Of a stretch of 64,000 bases of DNA, positions 35,638-44,733 are shown piece by piece. The position numbers and the translations under genes were made by a program. How positions within the stretch are numbered: the first letter of the stretch is position 1; every line of letters starts with the position of its first letter. Below the pieces are notes generated by a model. It saw only the letters and a program-made list of their open reading frames with translations, did no database searches and was not told where the DNA came from. Origin of the DNA: Carboxylicivirga sp. GTDB taxonomy: Bacteria > Bacteroidota > Bacteroidia > Bacteroidales > Marinilabiliaceae. The stretch spans positions 1 to 64,000 of the forward strand of contig JAOARW010000099.1 in the NCBI GenBank assembly GCA_025210475.1, given 5' to 3'.

Positions 35638-37356
35638 TTAATTCCAATTCAGTTTCTCAAACTCTTCTTTCATCGCCCGGCGGTTTTTATATTTATTCAG
35701 CAATAAGTTTTTTAATGCTTTTGCAGCTGATAATCCGCCTTTTAGTTTGGCCATTTGTCTTAAGTATTCAACCAGTTGTACATATATATTACGACCCGTT
35801 TGACAAGCCTGTATCTCAATGGCTGATTTATAGTAATCTAATAATTCAGCAGGATATTTTGTCTTTAAATGGTTGGTATATCTGATTATAGTATGGATAC
35901 TGTTTGAGGAACATACAATTGTAAAAAGTTCGTCAATCATTTGTTCCTCAATATAAATTTTTGCCAGATCATCTGTTGAAACTCCGCTGTAATAATCTTG
36001 CTTTTTGAGTTTCAGTTCGGCAATGAGCTTATCTCTGTTCTTTTGCCAATCTTCTTTAGCGCTCGTTCGTTTATAAAGTCTGAAATACTTGATGTCGGAA
36101 GTGTTCTCAATAAAGAGTTCCCTTGCCAGGATATTATATTTAGAGCTTTGATTATTTTGTTTGTAAAGCTCAAGTAATTGGTCTTTCCATTGATGAACAA
36201 TGCCATCAGCATTATCTTCTTGAGCTATTTTTATACCTTCTAATATCAGTTTTTCTGCTTTCCCAAAATTGTTGATCGATAATGCCTGCTTCACTCGTGT
36301 TTGTCTAAATGTTTCAAAGTGCAGATATGAATCAATGATATGGTCGGCTTCAGCTTTGCGACCTTCAGACTGTAGCAGGTTGATTTTTTGTCCCAGATAG
36401 TTTTGTAAATAGTAATTTTTACTCCAGGTATCTTCCTTATCTGATTCATCTATTTTGGAATCAATGAATTTATATGCTTTATCCATTTGTTTTAATGAAA
36501 CTGCCGTTTCAAAAAACAATGGTTCAAGTCTGTCATCAAGACCATAATTTCTATAATTCGAATTTTGGACCTGCTCATAAAGCCAGTTGAAAATTCGCTC
36601 TATTAAATCATTTGACACTTGTTTTCTTATAAGAATGTTCTCAATTCTCAGAAAAGCATCATCAATTGCGCCACTACACTCACCTGAAGAATCATCCATA
36701 TACAGAATGGCTTTTGCCCCTTCCATTGCAATGGCAGCCGAAATGCAAAAAGCTTCATTCAGGTTACCTTTTGAGTAATAGTTATCTGCTTTTACCTGGA
36801 ATTGGTTGACATCCTTTATCGCTTTATGACTGCTTCGGTAATCAATAAAACCCCGATAATCGTAATTGTCAAATATGCCGTTTATCTGGCTTTCATAATA
36901 GGGGATATTATCTGTATTCTGAATTGAAACAGGTTTAGAAAAAGCAAGCTTAACCTGATGCCTGAAATCCTGATTTTTAGAACAAAAGTCAAGCATTAAA
37001 TTTCTTAAATCTTTAGGCTTGGCATTATGTATTAGTTCTTCCCAACTTTCATTATCAGTTTTAGACTCAGTCGATGAAATCACAATAGTTTTTTTCTCTA
37101 TTATAGTTAATGCAACCGCAGCAACATGTTTGCAAATAGAGCCATCATATGGGCAGTCGCAAAAATAATCTGCTGATTCACTATCGGTATCGGGTTTAAT
37201 TTCTACCTCATAATTACCATAGTTACCTTCAACTTCGGCATACCATGTGCCATCATTACCCTGATTGAGTTGTAAAACATGGCCATTATCACAGTAATCT
37301 TGGCCTCGTTGTAATATTTTAAAAGGAATTATATTGATTAACTCTTCTACCGTCAT
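35638..37356 (-). CDS. SWIM zinc-finger protein
   Basis: Cytoplasmic 572-residue protein with an N-terminal SWIM zinc finger: C66-D-C68-P-Y-D-G-S-I-C75-K-H77 (CxCx6CxH), preceded by the usual GQDYCDNGHVLQL...WYAEVEGNYGNYEVEI lead-in. The remaining 480 residues are helical and TPR-like, as in other bacterial SWIM-domain proteins of this length. SWIM domains bind DNA or protein; the cellular job of this subfamily is not established. The stop is followed by no clear terminator. The upstream gap separates it from the divergent protease gene. Confidence 0.85.
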   Translation of the reverse strand: MTVEELINIIPFKILQRGQDYCDNGHVLQLNQGNDGTWYAEVEGNYGNYEVEIKPDTDSESADYFCDCPYDGSICKHVAAVALTIIEKKTIVISSTESKTDNESWEELIHNAKPKDLRNLMLDFCSKNQDFRHQVKLAFSKPVSIQNTDNIPYYESQINGIFDNYDYRGFIDYRSSHKAIKDVNQFQVKADNYYSKGNLNEAFCISAAIAMEGAKAILYMDDSSGECSGAIDDAFLRIENILIRKQVSNDLIERIFNWLYEQVQNSNYRNYGLDDRLEPLFFETAVSLKQMDKAYKFIDSKIDESDKEDTWSKNYYLQNYLGQKINLLQSEGRKAEADHIIDSYLHFETFRQTRVKQALSINNFGKAEKLILEGIKIAQEDNADGIVHQWKDQLLELYKQNNQSSKYNILARELFIENTSDIKYFRLYKRTSAKEDWQKNRDKLIAELKLKKQDYYSGVSTDDLAKIYIEEQMIDELFTIVCSSNSIHTIIRYTNHLKTKYPAELLDYYKSAIEIQACQTGRNIYVQLVEYLRQMAKLKGGLSAAKALKNLLLNKYKNRRAMKEEFEKLNWN

Positions 37357-37735
37357 TTCTGATGTAATTTGTCAGATGCTACTTACTTCAGAATAAAGGT
37401 AAATTATTTAAAAAAGTTTGCAATGTATTTGAACCTATATAATTGGTAGTACCGTCATAAATTTTTAAAAGAGGAAATGTTTGTCATGGGTCTTATAGGT
37501 TTAAGATCACTTGTTCTTTTGTTGTTCGTATACCTACCCACTTAGAATTATTTGTAATTACGATATAGTTCTAACTACTGTTTAACAGAAACAAAATCGG
37601 AGGTCTCGCATAGCAGAAGCAACTGGCTTAAGAGCTTAAATGGTTAAAGTTTTGTTAAAACAATCCGGAGTATGTCACCGAAATTAAGGATTTGTGGGTA
37701 ATAGGGGTAAGATGTAATCTAAAAATTTGAAGACA
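37357..37735. other. 379-bp divergent intergenic region
   Basis: Lies between the SWIM gene (minus) and the protease gene (plus). No gene. Contains the fourth bipartite motif (37672-37700) oriented toward the protease. Confidence 0.5.
37672..37700 (+). promoter_or_regulatory. bipartite motif ATGTCACC-N11-TTTGTGGGT (copy 4)
   Basis: ATGTCACC, 11 bases, TTTGTGGGTA, ending 35 bases before the protease start. It also shares GAAAT directly after the left half with copy 2. Confidence 0.5.
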
Positions 37736-38638
37736 ATGCAGAAAACAACAATTAAACAGCTAATCGCTTTATTGATACTTGGTTTGCTTTTCAGTACTTC
37801 TTTTGTGAGGACTTTAAAAGCCCAAAATATTGTGGAATCGGAATTAAATCCTTTGGCTATTAAAGGTGGCATTCTCAACGATGGAAGTATAAAAAAGTAC
37901 ATTGTAGAGAAGTGCTCGAAACTTTATGAGAATGGTCAGGCTGCAAGCATATCAGATTTATTTAAAAATATAGGTGGAGGCTTTGATCTGCCAAGGTTTA
38001 AGGCCTCAAAAAATGAATCGTTTGACTATGAGAAACAAAAAGAAGGCGTGTTGATCATGGCCAAACTTTACCTATGTGATAATTGTCCTAACTTTCATGC
38101 CAATACATCAAGTGGTTTTGTAATTAATAAAGATGGGTTATGTGTGAGCAATCATCATATATTTTCTCAAACTGAAGATGATAAAAATACTTATCTGGGC
38201 ATGTTTGCCATAGATCAGCATGGGCATGTATATCCGGTGACACAAATACATGCTATTGATGATAAGATGGATTTAGCCATTTTTAAGATAGATTCAAAAA
38301 AGCCTTTAAAACCAATTAAACTATCAGCTTCTAATGCGCCGATAAGCCACGATGTTAACCTGATAAGTCATCCTTTTGGAGAGTATTATACCTACTCTTA
38401 TGGTAAAGTAACCCGTTATTATATCTCCCCGGCCAAGAATAGTTTAAGGGGCAGTATTTCAGCCGATTTTGCCTTGGGTTCGAGTGGGGCACCTGTTATG
38501 GATAAAAACGGAAGAGTAGTTGGTGTGGTTTCTTCAACATTTGCATTATTTGCGGCCGAAAATGAGGCGCAAATGGTTGTTAAGCAAATAGTACCGGTTT
38601 CCGAAATATATCAATTGGTTAAAAACAATCAGGATTAG
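37736..38638 (+). CDS. secreted trypsin-like serine protease
   Basis: S1-type protease of the trypsin-2/DegP-like kind without a PDZ domain. I use ATG 37736 (MQKTTIKQLIALLILGLLFSTSF); a TTG at 37727 is in frame. The signal peptide is followed by an 80-residue helical region, then the protease fold with H141 in CVSNHHIF, D179 in MDLAIFKI and S250 in LGSSGAPVMDKNGRVVGV, the classic order and spacing. A C-D-N-C pair just before the catalytic domain (LCDNCPNFHAN) may form a disulfide. Ala252 replaces the second Gly of GNSGG. Likely periplasmic quality control or surface-protein processing. Confidence 0.87.
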   Translation: MQKTTIKQLIALLILGLLFSTSFVRTLKAQNIVESELNPLAIKGGILNDGSIKKYIVEKCSKLYENGQAASISDLFKNIGGGFDLPRFKASKNESFDYEKQKEGVLIMAKLYLCDNCPNFHANTSSGFVINKDGLCVSNHHIFSQTEDDKNTYLGMFAIDQHGHVYPVTQIHAIDDKMDLAIFKIDSKKPLKPIKLSASNAPISHDVNLISHPFGEYYTYSYGKVTRYYISPAKNSLRGSISADFALGSSGAPVMDKNGRVVGVVSSTFALFAAENEAQMVVKQIVPVSEIYQLVKNNQD

Positions 38639-39172
38639 AGCAATTTCAATACATTATTTAGTTGCTGAACGCTGAGGCAGGTTTGATTTCATTTGGTTGG
38701 TTACCTGTTCTTAGCGTTCTTTTTATTGATCGTTTTTAAAAATTTACCTGTTCTTATTAATTTCTTTTAGATATTGCGTTACTATATAGTCTGTATAGTA
38801 ATTAATAGTTTAATGGTCGTGGATGACTGGTTTAAGCCAAATAATGAAAATCAGATTGAGTTGGGAACCTGTTATGGCCAATAAAAATACCATTTTTATG
38901 ATTTCAATTCGTTTTATTATAAAGAACAATGAAAATTGAGTTGTTTTTGTATGCTTCTGTTGGTTAGGTTATTGTGGTTTCTGTTGATTCCTGAATTGTG
39001 TAAATTCCTTGCGATTTCCGAAATCCGAAGTGCTTTAAAATGTAATTGGAGAGTTATTCGTTCTTTAATATGCTTCTTTGTTAAAATAGATTAGCGCAAC
39101 AAAGCATTTGTGACTGATTGATGATAGAAATTATTGTACAAACAGTTGCATTTGATTTAAAAGAATTAGCAA
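38639..39172. other. 534-bp intergenic region
   Basis: No gene seen. TTACCTGTTCTTA occurs twice about 43 bases apart (38701 and 38744). A TTGCATTTGA at about 39145 is the only weak -7 resemblance ahead of the M16 gene. Confidence 0.4.
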
Positions 39173-42055
39173 ATGAAACGAATAAGATTAGTATCTGTAT
39201 TGATAGTGGCTTTTGTTGGATTGGGCAGTTTTGTCTGTCTGGCACAAGATAAAGCTGTAAAGCAGTTTAAATTGGATAATGGTTTAACCATTATTTTGAA
39301 CGAAGACCACAGTAAAACTGAAGTGTTTGGTATGGTTGTGGTCAAGGCAGGAGCAAAGAATGATCCCAAAGATGCAACAGGTATGGCACATTACCAGGAG
39401 CATATGCTTTTTAAGGGTACCACCGAATTGGGAACCAGCAACTGGGAAAAAGAAAAACCGCACATTGATCGGATTATCGAGTTATACGATGAATTGGCAC
39501 AAACAAAAGACGATAGCTTAAGGTTAAAAATCCAGAAAGAAATTAATAAAGAGTCAATTGAAGCCGGCAAATACACTATCCTCAACGAAACCAGCAACCT
39601 GATTGATCAAATGGGAGGCACCAATTTAAATGCCGGAACAGGTGTTGATCAAACGGTTTATTACAATTCGTTTCCGCCTAACCAGATTGAAAGGTGGATT
39701 GAACTGTATAGTCATCGCTTTATAAATCCTGTTTTCAGAGCTTTTCAGGCTGAATTAGAAACCGTTTACGAAGAAAAAAATATGTATGAGGATAGTTTTA
39801 TAACAAAGCTTTTAGAGGCATTTAATAAGAACCTGTATAAGAACCATCCTTACGGACAACAAACAATAATTGGCACCACCGAACATCTGAAAAATCCGTC
39901 TTTGTCAAAAATGTATGCTTTTTTTAATACATACTATGTGGCTAACAATATGGCCGTTGTATTAATTGGTGATTTTGATTCGGAAACCGTCATTCCTATG
40001 TTGGAAGAGAAATTTGGACAATGGAAAAACAATGAGTTGCCTGTTGCAGAAAAGTATGAGGAAGTGGCGTTTAATGGTCGTGAAGAGTTTGTTGGAAAAT
40101 TTAGCCCCATAAAATTGGCTATATTGGGTTTTAGAACGGTTCCGTCCGGTCATCCCGACGAACTGGCATTAAGTGTTTTTAATAATTTGATTTATAACGA
40201 AAAGGGAACCGGTAAACTCAATAAGCTGGTTCAGAATGGTGAGGTAATGGAAATTGAGGCCATCTCTATGCACAATATCGATTATGGCGCTGATATGTTT
40301 TTAGTTATTCCAAAGCTTATTGGCCAGAAGTTAAAAACAGCTGAGGACCTTGTATTAAATGAGGTTCGAAAGGTTCAGGCAGGAGATTTTGATGACAAAG
40401 AACTGGATCAAGCCAAAATGGAAATGTATGTGAATTTTACGCTTAGTTTGGAAGATTTTGAAGAGCGAGGAAACATTCTGAGTGAATATTTTGTGCAGGG
40501 CAAAAATGCAGATGAAATGCTTAATATGCCTGAAAAAATAAAGGGTGTTACAAAAGAAGATGTCCTTAAGGTTGCCAACAAATATTATGGCGATAATTAT
40601 CTGGCATTCTACTCAAAGATGGGGGCACCAAAAAAGGAGAAATTAAACAAGCCCAATTACGATCCGGTTACCACCGATAAAAAGGGTAAATCTGTATTCG
40701 CAAAGAAGTTTGAAAACATCCCTGAGAAGAAAGGACAGATTAAGTTTGTTGATTTTGAGAATGACCTTAATCAGGCAGAGCTAAAGCAAGGGGTTAATTT
40801 GTATGTGGTGAATAATCCTAAAAATGACATTTATACGGCTGATATTGTATTCCAGGTTGGTAATTTACAATTTAAGGAAGCCAAATATGTTGCCGATTTA
40901 CTTAATGTGGCCGGAACAAAAGATTTGAGTCGGGATGATTTACAGGCAAGTTTTGCCGAAATAGGCTCTTCTTATTATTGCCAGGCCGATGGAGAGAATG
41001 TACAAATTAGCCTTAGCGGAATTGAGAAAAACATGCCTGAAGCCTTTTCTTTAATCGGGCGACTAATTAATGCACCGGTATTAAGGGAGAAGGATATGGC
41101 TGTTGTGGCCGATAATGCTATTTCAGGTAGAAAATATGAGCGCGAAGAACCAGCTGATGTCGCACAGGCTTTACTGGGAACTATCGTATATGGTGAAAAA
41201 TCATCAAGCCGTTATCGATTGTCAAAAAAGCAAATCAAGAAGTTTAATGTTGAATCATTTAATCGTATTTGGTCGGATATTACCAGTTTTGAGAGCGAAA
41301 TTCATTACGTAGGTAAGGAGGGGATTCAAGCCGTTTCGGATGTGATAACAAAGAATATTAAATTTTCGGAGCAGCCAAAGCAGATGGATGAAAAGCTAAT
41401 GCCTTCAATGAAAGAATATCATGAAAATGTAATTTACGTTGTCAACCGTAAGAAAGCACTGCAATCCAATATTTATTTCTTTAGTAACGGAAGCACCTTC
41501 TCTAAAGAGGATGTGCCGGTCCAGCAGGCATTTAATAGCTATTATGGAGGTGGATTTTCAGGATTGGTTTTGCAGGAAATTCGTGAGTATCGCTCATTGG
41601 CTTATTCTGCCTGGTCTGCCTTTATCAACCCTGAAAAGGAAGGTAAGAAATCCTATTTCGTAGGTAGCATCGGCACACAGGCTGATAAAACGCTGGATGC
41701 GATTTCGGTATTTTTTGAATTAAAGAATGATATGCCCCAGATGCCTGAGCGAATGACTTATATTAAACCCTATTTGGAACAGCAGGCTATCACTTCCTAT
41801 CCGGGATTTAGAGATGTGTCGCACAGTATACAGGAATGGAAGGATTTGGGCTATGAAAAAGATCCGGCTATTTGGATCAATCAACAAGTAAAAGACATAC
41901 AATTCGGAGATATCTATAAGTATTATCAATCAAACCTTCAGAAAAAACCAATGGTGACGATGATTGTAGGTGATAAATCAAAAATTGATTTGAAAGAATT
42001 ATCAAAATTCGGCAAAGTCAAATTTATAAAAGAAAAGAGCTTATATACCAAATAA
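39173..42055 (+). CDS. M16 zinc metallopeptidase, periplasmic
   Basis: 960-residue pitrilysin/insulinase-family peptidase with a signal peptide (ending FVCLAQ). The inverted zinc motif HxxEH is H73-Y-Q-E76-H77 followed by MLFKGT, and the distal Glu lies in the ELETVYEEKNMYED stretch. Two homologous halves are visible: the active N-terminal pair of domains to about residue 480 and an inactive C-terminal pair. Such enzymes degrade peptides enclosed between the halves. Stands alone with no TlpA or Sus partners, unlike the second M16 gene at the window's right edge. Confidence 0.92.
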   Translation: MKRIRLVSVLIVAFVGLGSFVCLAQDKAVKQFKLDNGLTIILNEDHSKTEVFGMVVVKAGAKNDPKDATGMAHYQEHMLFKGTTELGTSNWEKEKPHIDRIIELYDELAQTKDDSLRLKIQKEINKESIEAGKYTILNETSNLIDQMGGTNLNAGTGVDQTVYYNSFPPNQIERWIELYSHRFINPVFRAFQAELETVYEEKNMYEDSFITKLLEAFNKNLYKNHPYGQQTIIGTTEHLKNPSLSKMYAFFNTYYVANNMAVVLIGDFDSETVIPMLEEKFGQWKNNELPVAEKYEEVAFNGREEFVGKFSPIKLAILGFRTVPSGHPDELALSVFNNLIYNEKGTGKLNKLVQNGEVMEIEAISMHNIDYGADMFLVIPKLIGQKLKTAEDLVLNEVRKVQAGDFDDKELDQAKMEMYVNFTLSLEDFEERGNILSEYFVQGKNADEMLNMPEKIKGVTKEDVLKVANKYYGDNYLAFYSKMGAPKKEKLNKPNYDPVTTDKKGKSVFAKKFENIPEKKGQIKFVDFENDLNQAELKQGVNLYVVNNPKNDIYTADIVFQVGNLQFKEAKYVADLLNVAGTKDLSRDDLQASFAEIGSSYYCQADGENVQISLSGIEKNMPEAFSLIGRLINAPVLREKDMAVVADNAISGRKYEREEPADVAQALLGTIVYGEKSSSRYRLSKKQIKKFNVESFNRIWSDITSFESEIHYVGKEGIQAVSDVITKNIKFSEQPKQMDEKLMPSMKEYHENVIYVVNRKKALQSNIYFFSNGSTFSKEDVPVQQAFNSYYGGGFSGLVLQEIREYRSLAYSAWSAFINPEKEGKKSYFVGSIGTQADKTLDAISVFFELKNDMPQMPERMTYIKPYLEQQAITSYPGFRDVSHSIQEWKDLGYEKDPAIWINQQVKDIQFGDIYKYYQSNLQKKPMVTMIVGDKSKIDLKELSKFGKVKFIKEKSLYTK

Positions 42056-42232
42056 AGACTGATATTTGCCAATGCAGCACCAACACTTTTGTTTGTAGTT
42101 GGTGCTGTTTTGGTATCTGACGACATCTATTTCCTCAGAACTTAACATTATTGAGAAGAACCAACTCTGGATAATGAAGTATAAGCTTTAGCACACATTA
42201 CTTAAAATACTCCGTTTGACAGATTATTTTCA

Positions 42233-44164
42233 TCAAGTATAAAGATACTTATTAACCTTTTCGGTTAGAATGAAGGAGTTAATAGGTTTGGTAATATAGT
42301 CATCAAACACTTTGCTGTAGTGTTTGATTTCTTTCTCCAGTGCATATGCCGATTGGGCAACAATAGGCATATCTGCCTGCAAATTTTTAATGATTTTTGC
42401 TGCCTGGTAACCATTCATTTCCGGCATTTTTATATCCATTAATATGAGCTTGATATTGGGGTTGGTTTTGAACATATCGATGGTTTCCTTTCCATCTTTA
42501 GCATGAATTAAGCGAATACCTATGCTATGCAAAACGCTTTCAATTAAAAGGAAGTTATATTCTTCATCTTCGGCAACCAAAACCAAGGCATCTTTATTTT
42601 TTAGTTCATCATCAAGAGCTTTGTCAATTGCGATTTTTGGCGCAGTACTTTCCGAAATCTCTGTTATCGTTTCATCTGATGTTACCGGTTTGTATGGAAT
42701 TGTGAAATAAAACTCAGTTCCTTTTCCTTCTTCGGATTCCAACCACATTTTACCTTTCAAAATTTCTATAAATCCTTTACAAATATTGAGACCAAGACCC
42801 GTTCCACCGAATTTACTCCGAATGGATTCATTGGCTTGGGTAAATCGCTCGAAGATTAATTTTTGATCAGCATCTTCAATGCCAATGCCAGTATCTTTTA
42901 CAAAAAACTCAAGAAATGTGTGATCATCTTCAGTTTTACGTGTATATCCAAAGCGCACGCTTCCTTCGGAAGTAAATTTTAGCGCATTACCTAATAGATT
43001 ACTTAATATCTGGGTGAGTTTTGTTTTATCGGAATAGATAAGGGCTTCTTTATCGATTAGTGTTTTTTCTATTTCCAGATTAACATTTTTAAGTTTCTTA
43101 TTATTGTTGAAAACAGTCCAAAGCTCATCGAGAACAGAATTCAATTCAATTTTCTCAAGATTAAGGGTTTCCTGTTTGGTTTCAATTGCAGAAATAGTAA
43201 GAATATCATTTACAATTGATAATAGTTGGTGAGAATTGGTTTGAATAATATTCAGATATAACTCTTTCTTTTCTAAAGAAAGTGAGGTGTTATTCAATAA
43301 ATCAGAAAAACCGACAATGGCATTCATCGGCGTTCTGATTTCGTGCGACATATTTTGCAGAAACACTGATTTTAAACGGTCGCTTTCTTCTGCTTTTTCT
43401 TTAGCTTTGATTAATTCATCCTGATTCGCTTTTAATGCAATTAACGCCTTGTCGCGCTCTTGTTCGTTCAATTGAATAGCATCAAGCATTTGGTTGAATG
43501 TTTTATTTAATTGGGCAATTTCATTTTTACCTTCCACTGATAAGCGCAAGCTGTAATCTTTTTCATCTGTGACTTTGCCCATCATTTTATTTAGGTTGTT
43601 AATTGGTCGCACAATTGGTTTTTGTCCAAAATGAGCCAATACGAATGCCATAATCCCCATAATGAAGGATAGCAAACACGCAATTAGAAGATAGCGCTTC
43701 TGAAAATGCAGAATGTTGTTTTCTGCCCTGATATAAATTCCACCATAGTACTGGTTCAGATAATTTATAGGTTTATAAATTTCAATGTATTTGTTATCGA
43801 TGATAACCTCTTTCTCTTTTAACTCTGTCGATATGTTGTTGACCTTTTCCTTACCAAAATCAATAGAGGTAAATAAACTATTATCAGGTAAAAAAACCTG
43901 GCAATTCAATACTTTTGATTTTGATTGTAGTTTTTCAAGCACCTCTTTTCCTTTAGCGGGCGATTCAAATTCCATTGGCATTACCAGATAGTTGGAAATT
44001 AGCTGAACATCTTCAACCAAGGTTTCCACTACATTGGTTCTGTAATAATTAACATTAAATAAGTAGCCAATATACAAACCGATCGATGTTGTAATAACAC
44101 TAATGATTAGCGTAATTACAATAATCTTGGTTCGCATCTTTATATTTTGAAATAATTGTTTCAT
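42233..44164 (-). CDS. hybrid sensor histidine kinase with receiver
   Basis: Membrane hybrid kinase. I start at ATG 44164 (MKQLFQNIKMRTKIIVITL); TTG 44173 is also in frame. Layout: TM1 (about 12-35), a periplasmic CHASE8/dCache-like region of about 120 residues, TM2 (about 158-178), HAMP, a coiled coil, HisKA with His274 in MSHEIRTPMNAIVGFSDLL, HATPase with DTGIGI and GTGLGL boxes, and a C-terminal receiver with Asp577 (LMDIKMPEMNG). No output domain, so it must signal by phosphotransfer. It is the last gene of the TonB receptor / YfiR / kinase operon, and its periplasmic domain may read YfiR. Confidence 0.9.
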   Translation of the reverse strand: MKQLFQNIKMRTKIIVITLIISVITTSIGLYIGYLFNVNYYRTNVVETLVEDVQLISNYLVMPMEFESPAKGKEVLEKLQSKSKVLNCQVFLPDNSLFTSIDFGKEKVNNISTELKEKEVIIDNKYIEIYKPINYLNQYYGGIYIRAENNILHFQKRYLLIACLLSFIMGIMAFVLAHFGQKPIVRPINNLNKMMGKVTDEKDYSLRLSVEGKNEIAQLNKTFNQMLDAIQLNEQERDKALIALKANQDELIKAKEKAEESDRLKSVFLQNMSHEIRTPMNAIVGFSDLLNNTSLSLEKKELYLNIIQTNSHQLLSIVNDILTISAIETKQETLNLEKIELNSVLDELWTVFNNNKKLKNVNLEIEKTLIDKEALIYSDKTKLTQILSNLLGNALKFTSEGSVRFGYTRKTEDDHTFLEFFVKDTGIGIEDADQKLIFERFTQANESIRSKFGGTGLGLNICKGFIEILKGKMWLESEEGKGTEFYFTIPYKPVTSDETITEISESTAPKIAIDKALDDELKNKDALVLVAEDEEYNFLLIESVLHSIGIRLIHAKDGKETIDMFKTNPNIKLILMDIKMPEMNGYQAAKIIKNLQADMPIVAQSAYALEKEIKHYSKVFDDYITKPINSFILTEKVNKYLYT

Positions 44165-44220
44165 ATTAATCAATTATTTGATGTACTTATTGAACTTTCT
44201 TCACTCAAAACTATTGCTTC

Positions 44221-44733
44221 CTAATACCTAACTACTTCGCCATAACTCATTAAATATATATCTGTATCTAATCCGGATTTTTTTATTCTTCGTGGATTTA
44301 CCTTAAACCCAATGGTTTGATCATCAGCGATAAAAAATATAAAATGGCCACCAAATTCGGTGCATCTTTTAGTTTCGCCTACCACCAAAATATTTTTTTG
44401 ACTTGTTAGTTCGATAATTGTCTTCAGGTGCTTATCTTCTGATGAGGAGATAAACAATAGATGAGTTTCTGCTAATTCATTTAAAGTATTGGCATAGTTA
44501 ATGGTTATCTTTTTATTGTGAATGGAGTAATTGTTAGCTAAATTCTCCAGTTCCCCTTTAAAGGGATTTTTACCCAAAACAGTAATCCGAAAAGTATCTA
44601 TTTTGTCATTGTTTTCCCATTGGGTGAAACGTGCAAATTTTTCTAGATAGGCCGCTTTAATTGCATATTCGTTCTCCTGTCCCCATAGAGGATTAAACAG
44701 AAACATGAAAAAAAGCAGTGTTAAAATCCTCAT
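44221..44733 (-). CDS. YfiR family (DUF4154) periplasmic protein
   Basis: 170-residue exported protein (signal MRILTLLFFMFLFNPLWGQ) with the YfiR/DUF4154 hallmarks: EYAIKAAYLEKFARFTQWE at the mature N-terminus, FRITVLGKNPFKGELENLA, HLLFISSSEDKHLKTII, ILVVGETKRCTEFGGHFIFFIADDQTIGFKVNPRRIKKSGLDTDIYLMSYGEVVRY. In Pseudomonas, YfiR represses the diguanylate cyclase YfiN from the periplasm. No GGDEF protein is encoded here; the neighbour is a hybrid kinase, which is its likely target. Its ATG overlaps the TGA of the TonB receptor gene by four bases. Confidence 0.9.
   Translation of the reverse strand: MRILTLLFFMFLFNPLWGQENEYAIKAAYLEKFARFTQWENNDKIDTFRITVLGKNPFKGELENLANNYSIHNKKITINYANTLNELAETHLLFISSSEDKHLKTIIELTSQKNILVVGETKRCTEFGGHFIFFIADDQTIGFKVNPRRIKKSGLDTDIYLMSYGEVVRY

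Noticed and set aside
38701..38760. Twice-occurring TTACCTGTTCTTA as a tandem repeat element
   Set aside because: Only two short copies in A/T-rich sequence; likely chance.
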